Positions 11,970 through 25,496 are shown, numbered from the stretch's first letter. The stretch is DNA of 64,000 nucleotides from Sistotremastrum niveocremeum HHB9708 (GCA_001630475.1 KV419412.1:81832-145831), one strand, 5' to 3'. Numbers and translations are program-made. Notes: a model not told the origin generated them from the letters alone.

Positions 11970-12824
11970 TCACCTCAAAGGCATAGGTTCATGGAACCAC
12001 TTGGCCTTCCACTCGTCCTCGCGAACTCCATCCAAATTAGCTTTCAACAAGCAGTCCGTCTTCGTCTTTCTCAAATGGCTCACAAAGGCGCATTTCCGAT
12101 TAAACGCCCGTCGACAATTCGGACATTCCCAATACTCCTTTAACGCGTCGGGGAGGTGAGTTTGGATGTGTCTCTCCCACATGGCAGGTCGCCAATCGGT
12201 CCGTTGACATGAGGGTTTGGAAGACCACGGACACGACACGCCTGGGGGAGGGAGAACGACGAGCTGGGGGTCGATGTTGAAGTGCCGCAGCTTTGTGCAT
12301 GACTGGGCAGGGATTGAGCTCGGGTTTTGAGAAGGTGAGTTACGGTTTGGTGTGGATGGCACTATGAGAGGTTGGAATGGGGTGTGGGAGGGGGGTGTGG
12401 ACGATGAAGAGCGCGAATGAGTGGACGATGAGGATGAGATGGATGATGCGGGTGGGTAGTTGTGCGTATATGCGTTTGAACGCGAGAATGAAGGCGCGTG
12501 AATTGGAGGGAGTACGTGGCGTGGCATGGATGTAGACGTGCTAGACGCAGACGACGAATAGTGAGCCAACGACGGGTGGGCCGTTCCACGGGGGTAAGCT
12601 GACGGTGGTGGTGGCGACCGAGGGTAGTGCTCGTCGTCTGAGACGTCGTCGTCATCGTCGTGGCGAACATCGCGGGAATGGGAGACGTGGCGGGGTCGAG
12701 CGTTGCTCGTTGGGTAAGTGGGTTGTTCGTCGTCATCGTCAGAGAAGACAGGGGACGGACAATCAATGTCCTCGTCCTCGCTGGGGAGGTCAGGGCTAGA
12801 GTGACGAACAGTCGAATAGGGCAT
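11970..12824 (-). CDS. Zinc-finger-like protein with acidic, Ser/Pro-rich N-terminus
   Basis: A single-exon frame of 284 residues. Residues 1-180 are low-complexity: an acidic stretch (SEDEDIDCPSPVFSDDDDEQ), then Ser/Pro/Thr runs. The C-terminal ~100 residues hold two clustered metal-ligand groups. The first is C-x(8)-C followed by W-x2-H-x3-H (CPWSSKPSCQRTDW, then MWERHIQTH). The second is C-x2-C, then H-x(7)-C (WECPNCRRAFNRKCAFVSHL). The second has the spacing of a C2H2-type finger whose last ligand is Cys. The architecture is that of small Agaricomycete zinc-finger proteins, so nuclear DNA or RNA binding is plausible but unproven. The first ATG (MPYSTVRHSS) is well placed. Confidence 0.7.
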   Translation of the reverse strand: MPYSTVRHSSPDLPSEDEDIDCPSPVFSDDDDEQPTYPTSNARPRHVSHSRDVRHDDDDDVSDDEHYPRSPPPPSAYPRGTAHPSLAHYSSSASSTSTSMPRHVLPPIHAPSFSRSNAYTHNYPPASSISSSSSTHSRSSSSTPPSHTPFQPLIVPSTPNRNSPSQNPSSIPAQSCTKLRHFNIDPQLVVLPPPGVSCPWSSKPSCQRTDWRPAMWERHIQTHLPDALKEYWECPNCRRAFNRKCAFVSHLRKTKTDCLLKANLDGVREDEWKAKWFHEPMPLR

Positions 12825-15800
12825 CGTCGCAGACAGAGACGAGCAAGCGGGGTGTCGGCGGGGGAGCGACCATCGCTGGCAGGACAGACCGCCTTTTTAT
12901 TCAAATGCCCGCGAGAATATTTGAATTCGAGCCATGCCATCTGCCCTCCGAATGCGGCAGGCGGAGTTGAAGAACCCTTTTGCCCTGATTTGGTAAGTCC
13001 AAGTCGCCGAGCCGACGTTGCCTAAGAAGGCAATTTCGACTCGCTCCTTGCAGTTCGTGTACTGCTGCCCCCCCGCTATTTCGCCCAAACGCAGCCACTA
13101 ATGCGACCCGGGCAAAATGAGGTTAGTCTCCGAACTGACATTTCCCTCTGGAACTTCGACGCCTTCCCCACGTGATGCCATCTTCCGCAGACGCCGTAAA
13201 GCTGTGCCCTCCGCTTCAGGCAACTCCAAACCACACCAAGGTCAGCAACGATCACGATCTGTAACTCGCGTCCTGTGCCGTGGCAGAGCTACTATACTCC
13301 ATGCTATTACCATTGCCATCGTCTCGTTTTTTCTCCGGATCCGTTGTCAACATCATTACTGCTACGCTACTGCAACCCGGCAATTTATCAACTCGATCCC
13401 GTTCGTCTCGAGGGTACACTAGTCGTGGTAGCCCCCGACCGGCGTCGCCGAATATTTTCTCAAGCTTCCATCATTGGCCCGGTTACGAGTGCGTGGTTTT
13501 GTGTTTCGTGTGCCCTGACCGCGACCGTCGGACTTGGGATAAGCACTGCTTCCATATCCCACTCGTTTGTGGCGGGATGCCATTCAGTATATTCTCTTGA
13601 TTCCTAATCTGGGTTTCTCTTGTGCCTTTATTCGGCTCCTCTTCTCATCGCTTACCATTGACTTAACATAACTTGACTTAAGCTTATTATCGACAGCGGG
13701 TGCATTCACCTCGCAACAAGACCCAAGCGCATAATAAGACCCAAGTCACGATCGCGAATGCAACAGTGCAACAATAAACTACCAGAGACCCCGCTCCCGC
13801 ATCATCAAATGCAATATCTGACTGGACAACGTAAGCATTTTACTTCCGCAGGCTCGAATCATATACCGCACATCCGACGAACATAGCACAGGTCATGGCA
13901 TCCATCCAATGTCCGCCGCCTGCCCTCGCTAATATCATGCGCCGGTTATCGCAAGCGAAACGCTGTGGGCGGCGGGATGACTCCCTCGTCCGGTCATTTC
14001 TCTCCGCGGAGCCTCCTTTCAGCGTATTCGCCATCCAACCACTCATGATCCATCGAAGAGTCACCGTCGGCCCATCCAATTCTTATACCAATCGAGACAA
14101 TGTGCCCATCAACCTCACCTATTCATGCACTACTAGCATCCATTTTGCTCCACCTTACTTCCTCTTGCTCTCCTCCCTTGAGATGTACCGAGGAAGAACC
14201 TTAACCTTACCATTATTCTTTGCTTTATTGTTCATGGTTCGGTTAGAGCAAGGTGCCGCTCCCTCCCTTGCATGCATCACGATGCATCGTGATGAACCCG
14301 CGACCCCTGATCTCAAATGGCTGGCATCCTGGATCTCGTGATCCAAGTCTCTGATCTAGATCCCTTTCGGCTATCTGTCTTCTCCACGTTTCGCTTAGCG
14401 CGGTTTTCTTTTTTAGGATACGCGCCTGAAAGTGTTGGAGCATGATTATTTTCGTCCCTTTGGGAGCTTTGGATCAGGCGACTCGTTCGTTGTATTTGAC
14501 CCTTTGCACTACGTGAACTTAATCAGGTTCCTTGCTACCCTGGGCGTCTAAAACCTCGATGGCATCCAGCTCACCTGCCAGCGCGCTCAGGAACCAAAGA
14601 TAGAAGAAAAAAACTGAATGGCACAACCTTTCATCCATAGCACCGAGCGCTCCCCGGATCCTTATCCGGATATGGATCCGGACGATCATACTTGATCTAT
14701 TCGTCGATCCAAAAATGTTTCATAAATTCACACCGGATCCACCTATTCACATGCGCACGGCAGCCCGCATTTTAATCACGAAGCTTCCCAACCCGCTGTG
14801 TACATAAGCGACGACTCCAATATTTTCATCACGAAGCAATGCGCACCTAACTGATATGATCCCCACTTAAAGCATCTTTGATCACTTTCTGGATAGATGC
14901 CAAATATGACATGCTAATCACAAATCACGACTCGGGAGACGACACGGCCAAGGTTCGCCTCGAACGATCGGATTGATCGATTGGATATTAGATCGAGGAT
15001 CAGTGACGGGAGTCGTGACGTGTAAAGCACTATATCACTCGTTCGAACGACCGCCCGTCATATTTTGAATCTGGATGTTCATGCTACTCAGGTTTTTCCA
15101 ACCAGTCGGTTGATATACTCCTTTTTCCAAGATTCACCGGCGTGACATTTATAACTCACCTTATTCCGATACCGGACACGGGGCGATCAGGGCAATAGCA
15201 GATCGGAAACATTGCTACATGCCCGGGCAGTAAGTCATAATGAGGTCCACTTAATATTATCCACAGACCTGCCGACTCCACCGTGCCCCAGTTCTTCGAG
15301 GGCTTATCAACTTGATGTAGTGGACTATCTCAGCCAGGGTTCGGTTTGTTTGCGCTCCTGAAACTTCTGAAACGTGATGGGAATGTCATAGAGGGTCCGT
15401 GGCATGCTCATTTCAATATCCGAGACGTAACTGGTGTGCATATGGGCTTAAATTCCGGCACATGAATTGTCACCAGCGGCTCGCTCAAACTCCCAAACGC
15501 CTCTTTCTTCGATCTGGCATCTTTCCAGGGACACGGCCAGCGAAGCTCGATTGAAAGCACCCAAGTGCTTTATTTCAGCTCCCGAATCATGCCATCGCTC
15601 CTCCAGGACGCTTTCTCAGACTCAGGAACTTACCGGACTATGTTTCGACATTCAGGCTCCCCGCAGCTCCTATCAGCGGCTCCTATTTGATCACATGTCT
15701 CGTGCTGATGGGACGACTGAAGTGACTTGAAACCTTGGCAAATGAGCAGAACTATCCCGATATATTCTTGGAACCGAATAACTTGGATGGGACAGATGGC

Positions 15801-18800
15801 ACTAGTCTGGACAGTACGGCAACTTTTCCTATTCGAGTGTGCTCTGTTGGAGGACCCACATGCACATGGACTTAGTTTGACTTTGCTCGGATTTGTCCAT
15901 CGACTCATTTCTCCGTGAACATGATGCCATTCGACTTTTTCCCTTTACTACCGTACTATCTCGGCCCGATTCTTTTTATTCCGGCGATGAACTCACCGAT
16001 GCCGTTGGGAACGCACTGCTCGTGCTACTCGCAACCACTGCTGCGCAAAGTCGACCGGTGTGATACTATCCCGAATTGCTCATCTAATTCCCCGGGATCG
16101 ACGACTCAAAGCTATCGCACAACAGTGACTTGAATCTCATGCATTGCCAATTGCCAGTGGATTCAAGATACAAGTTGCAGTTCAACAAGCCTATATCACT
16201 GCTCAACAGCAAAGATATCATTATTTCCATCACAAAGCGCATTATCATTTTCGTTGGTACACCGCCACCGACTCCGCCGCCCTCTAGAATTCAGAATCTC
16301 CAGATGAACACGACGAGGCTGTGCAACTTACGCGCTCGCCTCAGTTCAAGTACGGCTTTCTTTCCTTCTATAGTATTCGCCATCACATTCCGTTGCTTCG
16401 TTGATCTGATCATAAGTGCGCCACATCCCTTAGATCGCCGAGGCGAAGCGCCAATGATCTTCGCAATGTTGACGAGTCGTACCATGATTATTTAGTGCTA
16501 GTAGATTGGGGATTCACTGCCGTCGATTAATATTCTGTGGGAGACGGGCATAATTATATTGCTTCCGGTTGGAAATCAACGCCTCGATTGGCAGAAATGT
16601 GGTGCCAAAAGCAGTATATTGGCTCACTCTCGAGGCGTGTTCCGGCCAGCCCATAAAGAGCACATGGGGTTCTTGAGCCTTTCCACTATGTCGGGCAATG
16701 TATGGTACTTTAGCACCAGTTCCCAAATAAATCTCGATACGAACGCGAATTTATTTCACCGTCGCTCTAGGAATATTTTAATCGGAACAACTTCCAATAA
16801 CAGATTGCCAGAATGGATTAATGAGTTGTTCTACCTCTTTTGTTCTCGTATATACTGTCTAAGACCCTCCTTCCTCGTTGGAGGACTAGAACTCTGAAAA
16901 TCGGAGAATCACCGACCGGTCCTGTTATCTTCTGCCATATCACAGATCGCAGCCAACTCAACGTTCATAAAGCCTAATCCGAAGTAATTGAGGAGTCAGA
17001 CCACGTCGACAACTTTGTCAACCTTGCACAGCCACTCAAAATAAACCGTCTTAGATTCGGACGATTAATCGATGGTGCATGGCTTCTGTTGCCTGGTCTT
17101 CTCTGGCTCCATGATTTGATGCACTGATCGCTGCCATGATCGCTAAGTTCTCAAGAAGATGAGCCTCGATCTGGAGCCGGTGTCAGGTCCTTCGGCCATC
17201 TTAGGCGATTCTTCACCCATAATCGGCAAGCGACTAACAAAAATGCCCTCGGATCCTGATAATACTGAATGGAGCGATCTAGTGTCTATGGTTTCATTAC
17301 TCTTCATCAAAAGGAGGGGTGAATTCGGCATGAGAATCACTCACGGCTGCCATTGGCCCGACAGAACCTGTTGTGATATAATTTCTCTCGATGCCACAAA
17401 TATTCAATAGGTTATTCTGTCCGACATCTGCCAATGTACGCAAGGTGGAAAAGGCTTGCTGTAGTCATTATCGTCTGTACGGCTGATATTCCATGGGTAT
17501 CTTCGGTCGCCCTATGGCTGCCGGAAATTGCATATTAATCATCAGCCCCTCGACCGAAAAATATTAACCCGCCATTTTCGTCCTTTCCAACTCTGCCTCT
17601 TGAAACGAGGGACTAGTAAGTATAAAGCATGAACGTGCCATCGCGTTACCACTTTTCTCACTCCTGGAAATAAATGGAGATGGATTGGTACATTCTGAAG
17701 CTCCGACATTAGCGGCAAGATAGTGTCATTAGCTGCACTATTGAGATTCCATGAGATCTCTTTGATGTTATCACTAATTCCACCTTTATGCCTGTCCTTG
17801 GACTTACGGCTGGGAGATCAGGGCTCGATTTTGGGCTTTGAAACGGCTGTTTCCACTTTGGCGCTAAATGAAGCCTCTACACCTCGGTGTAGTCTAATCA
17901 ATATTGATGGTCACTGAGACTACAACGTTTCTAACCCACCTGCCAGTCATCTATCTTGATCTGTGGTGGCTGAATTATCTCTGGCGTTTCAACCTTGGGA
18001 ATTGAAATCGGAATGAGATACATCGCTCTTGCTAGCCTCAGAAATCTGAATTCGGCAGTCTACGAAAGGTCCAGATATATATATCAATAACAAGGCATTT
18101 GACGACAGGCTAGCTAGCTGAGTAAGGACAGACTCACCGCAAATCGCAAATATATTCGTAGCCCGCGAGCAATAAGATTTCAATCACGCCCTCGGATAAT
18201 TGCAACGGCTTTATGATACCCGAGCAAAGTCCATGCCTCTACGGACCGGACGAACCCACATGAAATGTGGGAAGCGTCCAAGAATCCCCGCTGTTCGTGA
18301 GTGTTTTGGAGTATTTTGAGCCTGAGGTCCCGATGTTCATTCATCTCGTCCAGGAAGTAACGCACATCCATCAACACCACCATCTTTGGCTGATCAGCTA
18401 GTATGGGGCGACCGAGATGTCATGCACGAGGCACGAACAATATCAGGAAACGATCAATTCCCAGTGTTCCGTGGTCGATTTCACTACAACTCTCGAGCTC
18501 CAAAGGCGTTAGACAGAATTCTCCAAGTGCATCAAGTGGTGTATCAATCGTAGCAGCGACCGTTACCTCGATTTAGAGGCTGTCGAGCATAATGTGAGTC
18601 CCATTCGTTGCCGAGGTGAGTAGAACCTGATAGGCGCCCGATCCATTAACGCCAATGCCACGATGTTCAAACTTAGAGTATCGCAGTTTAGGGCTTGACA
18701 AAAAGCGGGAATTCCGAGCCGATAGTTTTGGTGAGTTCATATGCATCGATGGCAGGGGAAGAGAGATACCGAGGTCCCCAGAGGCCCCGTCGAGATACAT

Positions 18801-20477
18801 TGACAAGAGTGTGCTGCGCTCTATTTCCGTTTTCGCTCCTCGTCGGTCCAGACTCGGATATGAATCTTGTGGTCTGACAAAGGACTAGCGCTGGATCGTT
18901 TTCGTGGTCGCTACGTAATCACCTGTGTGCCTGAGAAACATGCTGCAAGCAACGATCAAAAAGCACCCTCCTGGTGGTAACTTGAAGCTCCGGACCATCT
19001 CATGCGATACATTACGCAGACAACACCAATTCAATGAAGGTAAGTCGAGAGAACATGCGTCCTGATTTACACATAATGTCTTAGCCACTAAACGCTTTGG
19101 TTAGATTGGTCAGCTTACACGAAGTGCCGATCGTTTGATCATCAAAATGCTGTCGTTGATGATGGTGAGCAATGTGCTTCTCTTTGGAGCCATCGGGGAG
19201 CCGAGCTCGACTTGTTTTTCTTTTACAGAGATTCGTAGAAATGAGTGGTTATCGTCTGTTGTGAATGTGGAGAAATTGTGCCTTGCTAGGGCTGCAGATG
19301 CGCCGCTGTCATTCGAAGCTCTACGATTCTCCTAAGAGTTTAAGCAGGAGCTGAGCGTTCTTTGTAATGACCATGATTATTTTCCCAATCGACCGCAAGA
19401 AGAGCGCGACGAATCGTTTCAACGTCAATTTTTTAGAGTTCCCAGGTCACGAGGCTTTACTAGTGGCTTTGATCAGCTATATTGGTGAGTAACCACCCAT
19501 TTTCCTAGACCGTTGGTGCCACAAATCATCAGTGTCTATGGCATTTTGATCCAGTGAGATCGTACCGTCATCTATCAGCGCCAATCATGAGTATGATATT
19601 CCTTCTGGACTTCGATCAACTGCTTTCTTACGCATTTGATTGCAGGAGAGAGCCGAGCGGTTGGGGAGATGAGGTGATAACGAGTGCGACGTGAAGAGAT
19701 CTGAACAGGAAGCAATCTTAGTCCCTTCTGAAATGCCATACATGAGACAATCAGTGGTACCGTTCGGAAGCCTCCTTTGCGTCTCTTCGTCCATCCCAAA
19801 TCTAGAGACTGTGTGGGTGTATAGGGTCAAAAATTTCGTAATTATAAAAGGCGTACTTGATACTTGATACAGCTTCACTAGAGGCACGTTGGCGGGCAGG
19901 GTGTACGCTCTCCTGTCCGAGTTCCAGGAACTGCGGCGACTCGGAGTCAGAAACGGGGTCAAATTTGCTGCCGTGCCGTGCCGGCAATGACAGATTATTA
20001 CATAAGCAAGGACTGATCTGGGTTGGGCGCTCAACCATAAAACTTCACTTACCACGACTCACCCATGCTGTCTGGTCGAACCGCACTTAGCTGGCTATTT
20101 TGACGAAATGTTTCCACTTTATCTTGCGCCATATTTAAACCTTTTATATCTCCAATTCTTCCCGGTTGCACAGGCAGATGCAATATTTTATTTGAGGTTG
20201 AGTCGACTCTGCAGCCTAGACCAGTCTGTTCCTGGCCGAACCAAGAAAGGGAAATGAAAGTGCGGCTATGCTGGGTAACGTCCTCAGTCAGTGCACCACG
20301 GTTTTGAAGGCTCTCTCTCAGCGACGACCCCACCCCCTCCTTGTGCTCAATCTCGATCGAGTTGCATGGACTAAGCATCTCGCCAGTCCCATCGAGAATA
20401 TCTCCTAAACCGAGAAAGCGCGTGGATTAAATTATGGGTCGTCAGTCGATCAGTGATTAGGGGCATCTCAACTGCTG
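12825..20477. other. gene-poor region, no supportable gene
   Basis: About 7.6 kb in which frames rarely exceed 120 codons and none shows a motif or exon chain I can defend. Short stretches such as 13895-14341, 15467-15730 and 17159-17410 have no convincing protein character. No terminal repeats, tRNA-like folds or satellite units are apparent. It may hold decayed genes or transposon relics, as well as the promoters of the flanking genes. Confidence 0.4.
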
Positions 20478-22360
20478 ATGCGAACGTCATTCAGTCAAAG
20501 GGTTTATCAAAACTGTGTTCGGGTCTGGGTACGCACAACTGTCATTCGTCTGCGAGCCCTCGTTAATGTTTGTGATAGCCCGAATCATCATGGTCGCTTT
20601 CGCGCCCTGGTTATCGGAAGAGCTGGATGTGGGAAAACCTCTATACTAGATCGCTTCTGTGGAGAGAATATCGTACGTGATGCTTTCATGAATGTATTTC
20701 AAATCCTGCTAATCATTGGAGACAGTCTGACATGCCTGGCGAATCGGTAAGCCACCGAGATATATTGAAAAATCGGTCAATCTTGCTAAATGTATCACGT
20801 TACCCTTAGAGAGGTCTTCACAAGATCGGAAAGGAGCTCATGTCCAAGAATAACCCTTCATTCGTCGCCCACGATTCCCGCGGAACAGAAGCTGGAAGTG
20901 ATGAAGAGTTTGAAACTGTCATGAGCTTTATTGAGGAACGGTCTCGTATGGGGCCATTACATCGGATACACGTCATATGGTGCGAGATACCAGTAGTGCC
21001 AACCCCATGATAGTTCAACCCTTTCTAGGTATTGCATCCCGATTGGAGATAGAGCCATCCAAGAGGCCGAGAAGAAGTTCTTCTCCGGGAACCGTTTCAA
21101 CAGTACGTTCACCACAACACAGACACTGCACCGATTAATGCTCATGCACTCCCGTTCTCCAGTTCCCGTCATAGCAATTGTCACCAAATACGATCTCCTG
21201 ATCGAAGAATGTCAACAAATCATCGAAGAGGACTGGGAGAACGACCCCGCATTCGACCCCAGCCAAAATGATCAACTTGAGGATTTATCCGCCCAGGCTC
21301 GCACAGCGGCTCGACGAGTATTTCATACTCATTACCAAGATAAATTAATGCGGATGCCATTTCCTCCTGAAAGCGTCGTTCGGCTTGCGAATGGTAATAT
21401 CTCCGTATTTTCATCGATCACCAAGTGAGCTAAAGGAGCGCAGTTCATATCAATAAAAATTCAAAGGACCTACTACATGATTTAAACCTCGCAACGTTAA
21501 GAGCAATCAAGGACACCGATACCGATGTCTTGATGGTATTTGCGCGGGCTCAGAAAATCGATGAATCGTTGCCCTCCTTTTTCGCACTGTGAGTCATCCT
21601 ATACCCGACCTTTATATTTCTTAATCATCCTCCGTTTGCTCGCAGACTATCATATCGTGCGTATCATTCGACCTCTTCTTACCAATGTCATCTGACCACT
21701 TAATGAAGATATATACGAGCGACCTAAGATCAAGAAACGAACTCTGACCGCAAGCGCCAATGTCGGGACCTTTACGAAAGCTACTCCAGTCTACAACGAT
21801 CCAACAACGTTCATGACGTTCTGGGCTCCTGAGAACTACGAGATTGCAGTATAAAAATCCTTCCGAACATATACATACGACTCATCTATTCCTATGCTTA
21901 GATCTGTGATGCGCTCGCTGAGTTTGTGGACTCACGTTCCCGAGATTGCTATAAAATTCTCTCCTCCCAAGGATTACAAGAACGAGCATTCCGAGCCCAA
22001 GTAGTCTGCGGTACGCGTTCCTCTCCTCCCTTTCCCCCATCATCTGAAACTGAACCTAAAGACCTCTGGATCGTCCTTCAATCCCTCGGCAAGAAGCGTG
22101 AAAAGCTCGAAGTTCCCCTAATCCGAAAAGCGATTTGCGCATATGGGAAATCAGAAGCTGCGAAAGAAGTTCAAAGAGCCATCATCGACTCGTGTAATCC
22201 GCTACAGTGGGCGGAGTGGAAGTCATTTTGGCAGATTTATGAGGCTGTTCAACAGATTGCGCGGCATGGAAGAGGTGAGATTCTTATTTGATATTTGATT
22301 CCGGTGGGCTGAATTAAACTTGCGTTCACAGAACAGTTTGCTATAGAATCCCAAGGTTGA
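20478..22360 (+). CDS. P-loop GTPase-like protein (G-domain), paralog of 3.7-5.6 kb gene
   Basis: A multi-exon gene. Walker A is GRAGCGKTS near 20616-20642, in an exon beginning after a GTGATAG acceptor at about 20580. Downstream exons give FVAHDSRGTEAGSDEEF (G3-like, about 20860-20905), HVIWYCIPIGDRAIQEAEKKFFSG, VIAIVTKYDLLIEEC (G4-like TKYD, about 21170-21210), MTFWAPENYEI (about 21815-21845), and a C-terminal segment DLWIVLQSLGKKREKL...KSFWQIYEAVQQIA. A last intron (about 22275-22330) joins to EQFAIESQG with a TGA at 22358-22360. The order and splice points match the minus-strand paralog. A possible first exon is ATG 20478 with a weak donor, so the start is provisional. The family is common in basidiomycetes, and its role is unknown. 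Confidence 0.75.
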
Positions 22361-23020
22361 GACAGAGTTCCGATGGATACTTCGATCTCCTGGTGTTCCA
22401 GTCTTATATATGGTATCTATTAGCTTGCAGCGAGATTGATAAACTGGTGTATTTTCGACGGATGGAATTTTTCTTACAGTGTACTATCGGTCTTATTTTG
22501 AGGAACAGCCTAACGCAAGCAGTTAGAACATCTTGGTCAAAGCTAACCACTGGCACTTGCTTCATGTTCGTTCGATTCGACAAAGACTAGGACGTAACCG
22601 GAATATATATACCGCAAGTGTGTGGGTTAACCCACACCCGCTAACGAAATGAGTCATGGTCGCTGACTCATCGGCAAAACCGATACACGCTACACTCTCT
22701 CGCTCTCCATATGGCAGCACCCTCTCGCGATATCTGACAACTCTATTCAATTCTAGAGTTAAAAAAAGCGCTGAACTAGGGAGATCCGAGCTCGCTCTAG
22801 ACTAGATTCGTAAGAAGGGCTACACATGAAGAGGTCGTGTGACATGAAATAGAACCGAGAACAATGTACGTATGTATAATGCGTGTGATTAGGGGTGTGT
22901 AAAATAGTACTGGTGTGCGAAGGCGTGGTCCAAGAAAGCAGAATGTATGCATTGAGTCGATGTGAAGAGAAATGGAACGGAAACGAAGATGGATAGGGGA
23001 CATGAATTGACTTTAGACGA
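22361..23020. other. 3' intergenic, contains an 18-bp perfect palindrome
   Basis: It separates the convergent GTPase-like and MFS genes. GTGTGGGTTAACCCACAC at 22620-22637 is a perfect palindrome. No coding segment is supportable. Confidence 0.4.
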
Positions 23021-25200
23021 TTATGCTTTGGTCTGGGGCGGATTCGTCTTTTTGGCTGAGGCGCTCGAATATTTGCTCCGCAGACGGATGCGTTCGCCGT
23101 ATTTCCAGAATATCCATGGCCTGATTAACGTGTTAGCGCACAGTAGATAAATTAAGCATGGTTAAAACTTACGCAGGGCATCCAATCACAATAGCAAGCG
23201 CAGCAAGAACAGTATCTCCAACCCCATACCCGAGCTTATTATACATGGCCGGGGCGAACAACGGGAATCCGAAGCCACAGACTGATCGAAGGAAAGACGT
23301 AGCAGCGAGTGCGGAAGCAGCATGTAAAGTGAATGCGTCAATCACATAGGTCTGGATCCCCTGGAAGTTCAGGATAACACCTGCTCCGATGAATGCAAGA
23401 CCCTAGTACAGCATGCGTGAGGGACGCAAGGAGACGTGAGTTCAAAAGACTTACGATATCTGGAAGGATCCAGTGTACGTGTTTTTCGGTACCCCAGCCT
23501 GTCATGAACAGGCCGATCGGGAGCAGAATAGTCCCTGGAATCATACTCGCTAAATATTGAAATCAGCATCAATCGATCGGAGAGAACTTTCACCGAGGTG
23601 ACCGACTGTCAAGAGGACTTACGTAATCTAAATTCGGGACGTCCTACGCCGCCTGCACGGTTCTTGTAGTATATGTATACCTTGTCGAGGATGCGAGCGT
23701 TAACTTGAGATGCAACGGAGAGGCCCATGCCGAGGGCGATGTAGTGGAGACCTCCGATTCCGACCGATTCGTGATAGACACCGGTGTAAATTTGAGGGAT
23801 CGTGGTCAACTTGAGATACATCAGGCCATAGCTGGAAGTTAAAGAAGTCAGCTCGGCGAAATAGAAGTGCGGAACAGTCGGAAGACCCACATGAATGCCA
23901 TGTACACTCCCAGGAGCTGGACAATGGGCTCGCGGGCCCACAATACGAACGGTCGTGTGAGGGCTTTGGCGAAGATCCTCTTCCAATGTCGGTCCTCATT
24001 CTGGAAAGGAGTGCGAACGGTATGGAAATCGTCCTTGTCGATGCCTCGCTCCTTCCGGATTGCGGCTGCTTTCCGTTCAAGGAGAACCGGTGCGAAGGTC
24101 TCTTGCAGCCAGATAATGCCAGCACATTGAACCAAAGCATCGACGATGCTGGTCGACCAAAACTAAAGCGGAAAAATAACGTATTTAGCACGAGAACACA
24201 ATCTGTTTGGAGATTTACATACCACCCAACGCCACGTCGATTTGGTGGCAATCCAGGCGCCGGCTACGGGCCCAACGACTGGTCCTAACAAAGGAGCTAA
24301 GGAATAGACGGCGATGGCTTTTCCTCTTTGTTCGGGATGCCAACAATCGCCAAGTACGCCTCCACCGATCTGATTAAAAGGTAAGTCTGGAAACACGATC
24401 CATATCGAGGCGACGTACAGCTAGGGGTGCACTACCTCCCAAACCCGAAAGGAAACGGAATGCAATCAGCTGACCGCTAGTTTGAGCGAACCCAGCTGCA
24501 ATATTGAATATCAAGAAGAATAAATTGGCCAGCTGCAACACGCGCGAGCGTCCGTAGAGTTCGGATAAGGGTCCAAGGAATAACGGGCCGAATGCTAAAG
24601 CAAGTTCACCTGAGTATAGTCTAGTATCGGGAGAAGCGAGTAGCGTACCGTATGCCAAGACGAACACGCTGATAGTCATTGCAAGAATAGCACTGTTGGT
24701 TATACCAAAATCGGCCCCTAATTGAGCGGCGGCTGGTGCGACCATGGATGAGGAAACGGGGGAGATGAAAGTGAAGGCGGAGACGATGGATGTTGCTGCC
24801 CATTTGCGTCCAAATGACCAGCTAGCATGCCTTATAAGTAATTAATTAACATCTTATAATATAGCACTTACTTTTTAGGGTTTTCGGGATCGTTGGGTCC
24901 CGACCAGTCGACGATGAAGACCTCGTCTTTCTTCGCCTCTCCTAATTCGCCAGATTCTAACGCTTTGGGATGGGGTTGAGCACAACATGAATGTGGATCT
25001 CGAGGCACATGCGGTCGTTCGTGACCTTCATGTTCTTCGCCATCTATCGTCTGCTTTTCTGATGCTGCGTTGGATGGACGAGGCTGAGGTGATGATCCGT
25101 CATTATAGTCATAAAGTGTAGCATCTTCACGATCTACATCTGCTTCTAATGCTGAGGGCGTCCTAGACGGTTCCAAGCTGGAACTGGTGGGTGTAGACAT
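23021..25200 (-). CDS. MFS transporter, DHA1-type drug:H+ antiporter family
   Basis: Around eight exons on the minus strand. It begins at ATG 25200 (MSTPTSSSLEPSRT) and ends in TAA at 23021-23023 after ...AKKTNPPQTKA. A hydrophilic N-tail with DWSGPNDPENPKN precedes NWSFGRKW, the classic entry into the first TM segment of fungal DHA1 transporters. Later motifs are GPLSELYGRSRVL (motif A), RFLSGLGGSAPLA, GVLGDCW...RGKAIAVYSLAPLLGPVVGPVAGAW (motif C, antiporter), and WRWVFW. Also present are the central loop with ERKAAAIRKERG and SVCGFGFPLFAPAMY in the C-terminal half. It should be a plasma-membrane proton antiporter exporting drugs, polyamines or fungal metabolites, but the substrate cannot be read from sequence. 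A TATATA at 25249-25254 lies about 50 bp upstream. Confidence 0.88.
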
Positions 25201-25248
25201 CAGGGAGAACTTTGAGCGTATACAGCATGGTGCAGTTCCCCTAGGTCA

Positions 25249-25254
25249 TATATA
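25249..25254 (-). promoter_or_regulatory. TATA-like element upstream of MFS gene
   Basis: TATATA lies about 50 bp before the MFS start codon on the minus strand. The position fits a core promoter. The short shared upstream region also serves the divergent gene at 25497. Confidence 0.35.
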
Positions 25255-25496
25255 AGGAACGCCTGGCAATCGATAGCCTGTGGGGCGCCCACGGCTCGCG
25301 TAATTCGGCATCGTAATCGGCCGAGAAAAGGAACCGAAACGTCCGACCGATTCTTCTAGTAGCGAAGCCGAGCATGCCGATGCCCTAATCCGTCGGCGTC
25401 AGCAGCTATCGGCCCCCGGATGTCCCGAAACCCACTCTCTTCGTCATGCCACGGAACTCGATGACATCATCACGAAACTTGTACTGAACCACAACC

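Noticed and set aside
13895-14341. 148-codon plus-strand frame
   Set aside because: Amino-acid make-up is not protein-like and no motif or splice context supports it.
14998-15060. Possible tRNA around a GTTCGAAC motif
   Set aside because: No acceptor stem or anticodon arm of the right spacing can be folded by eye.
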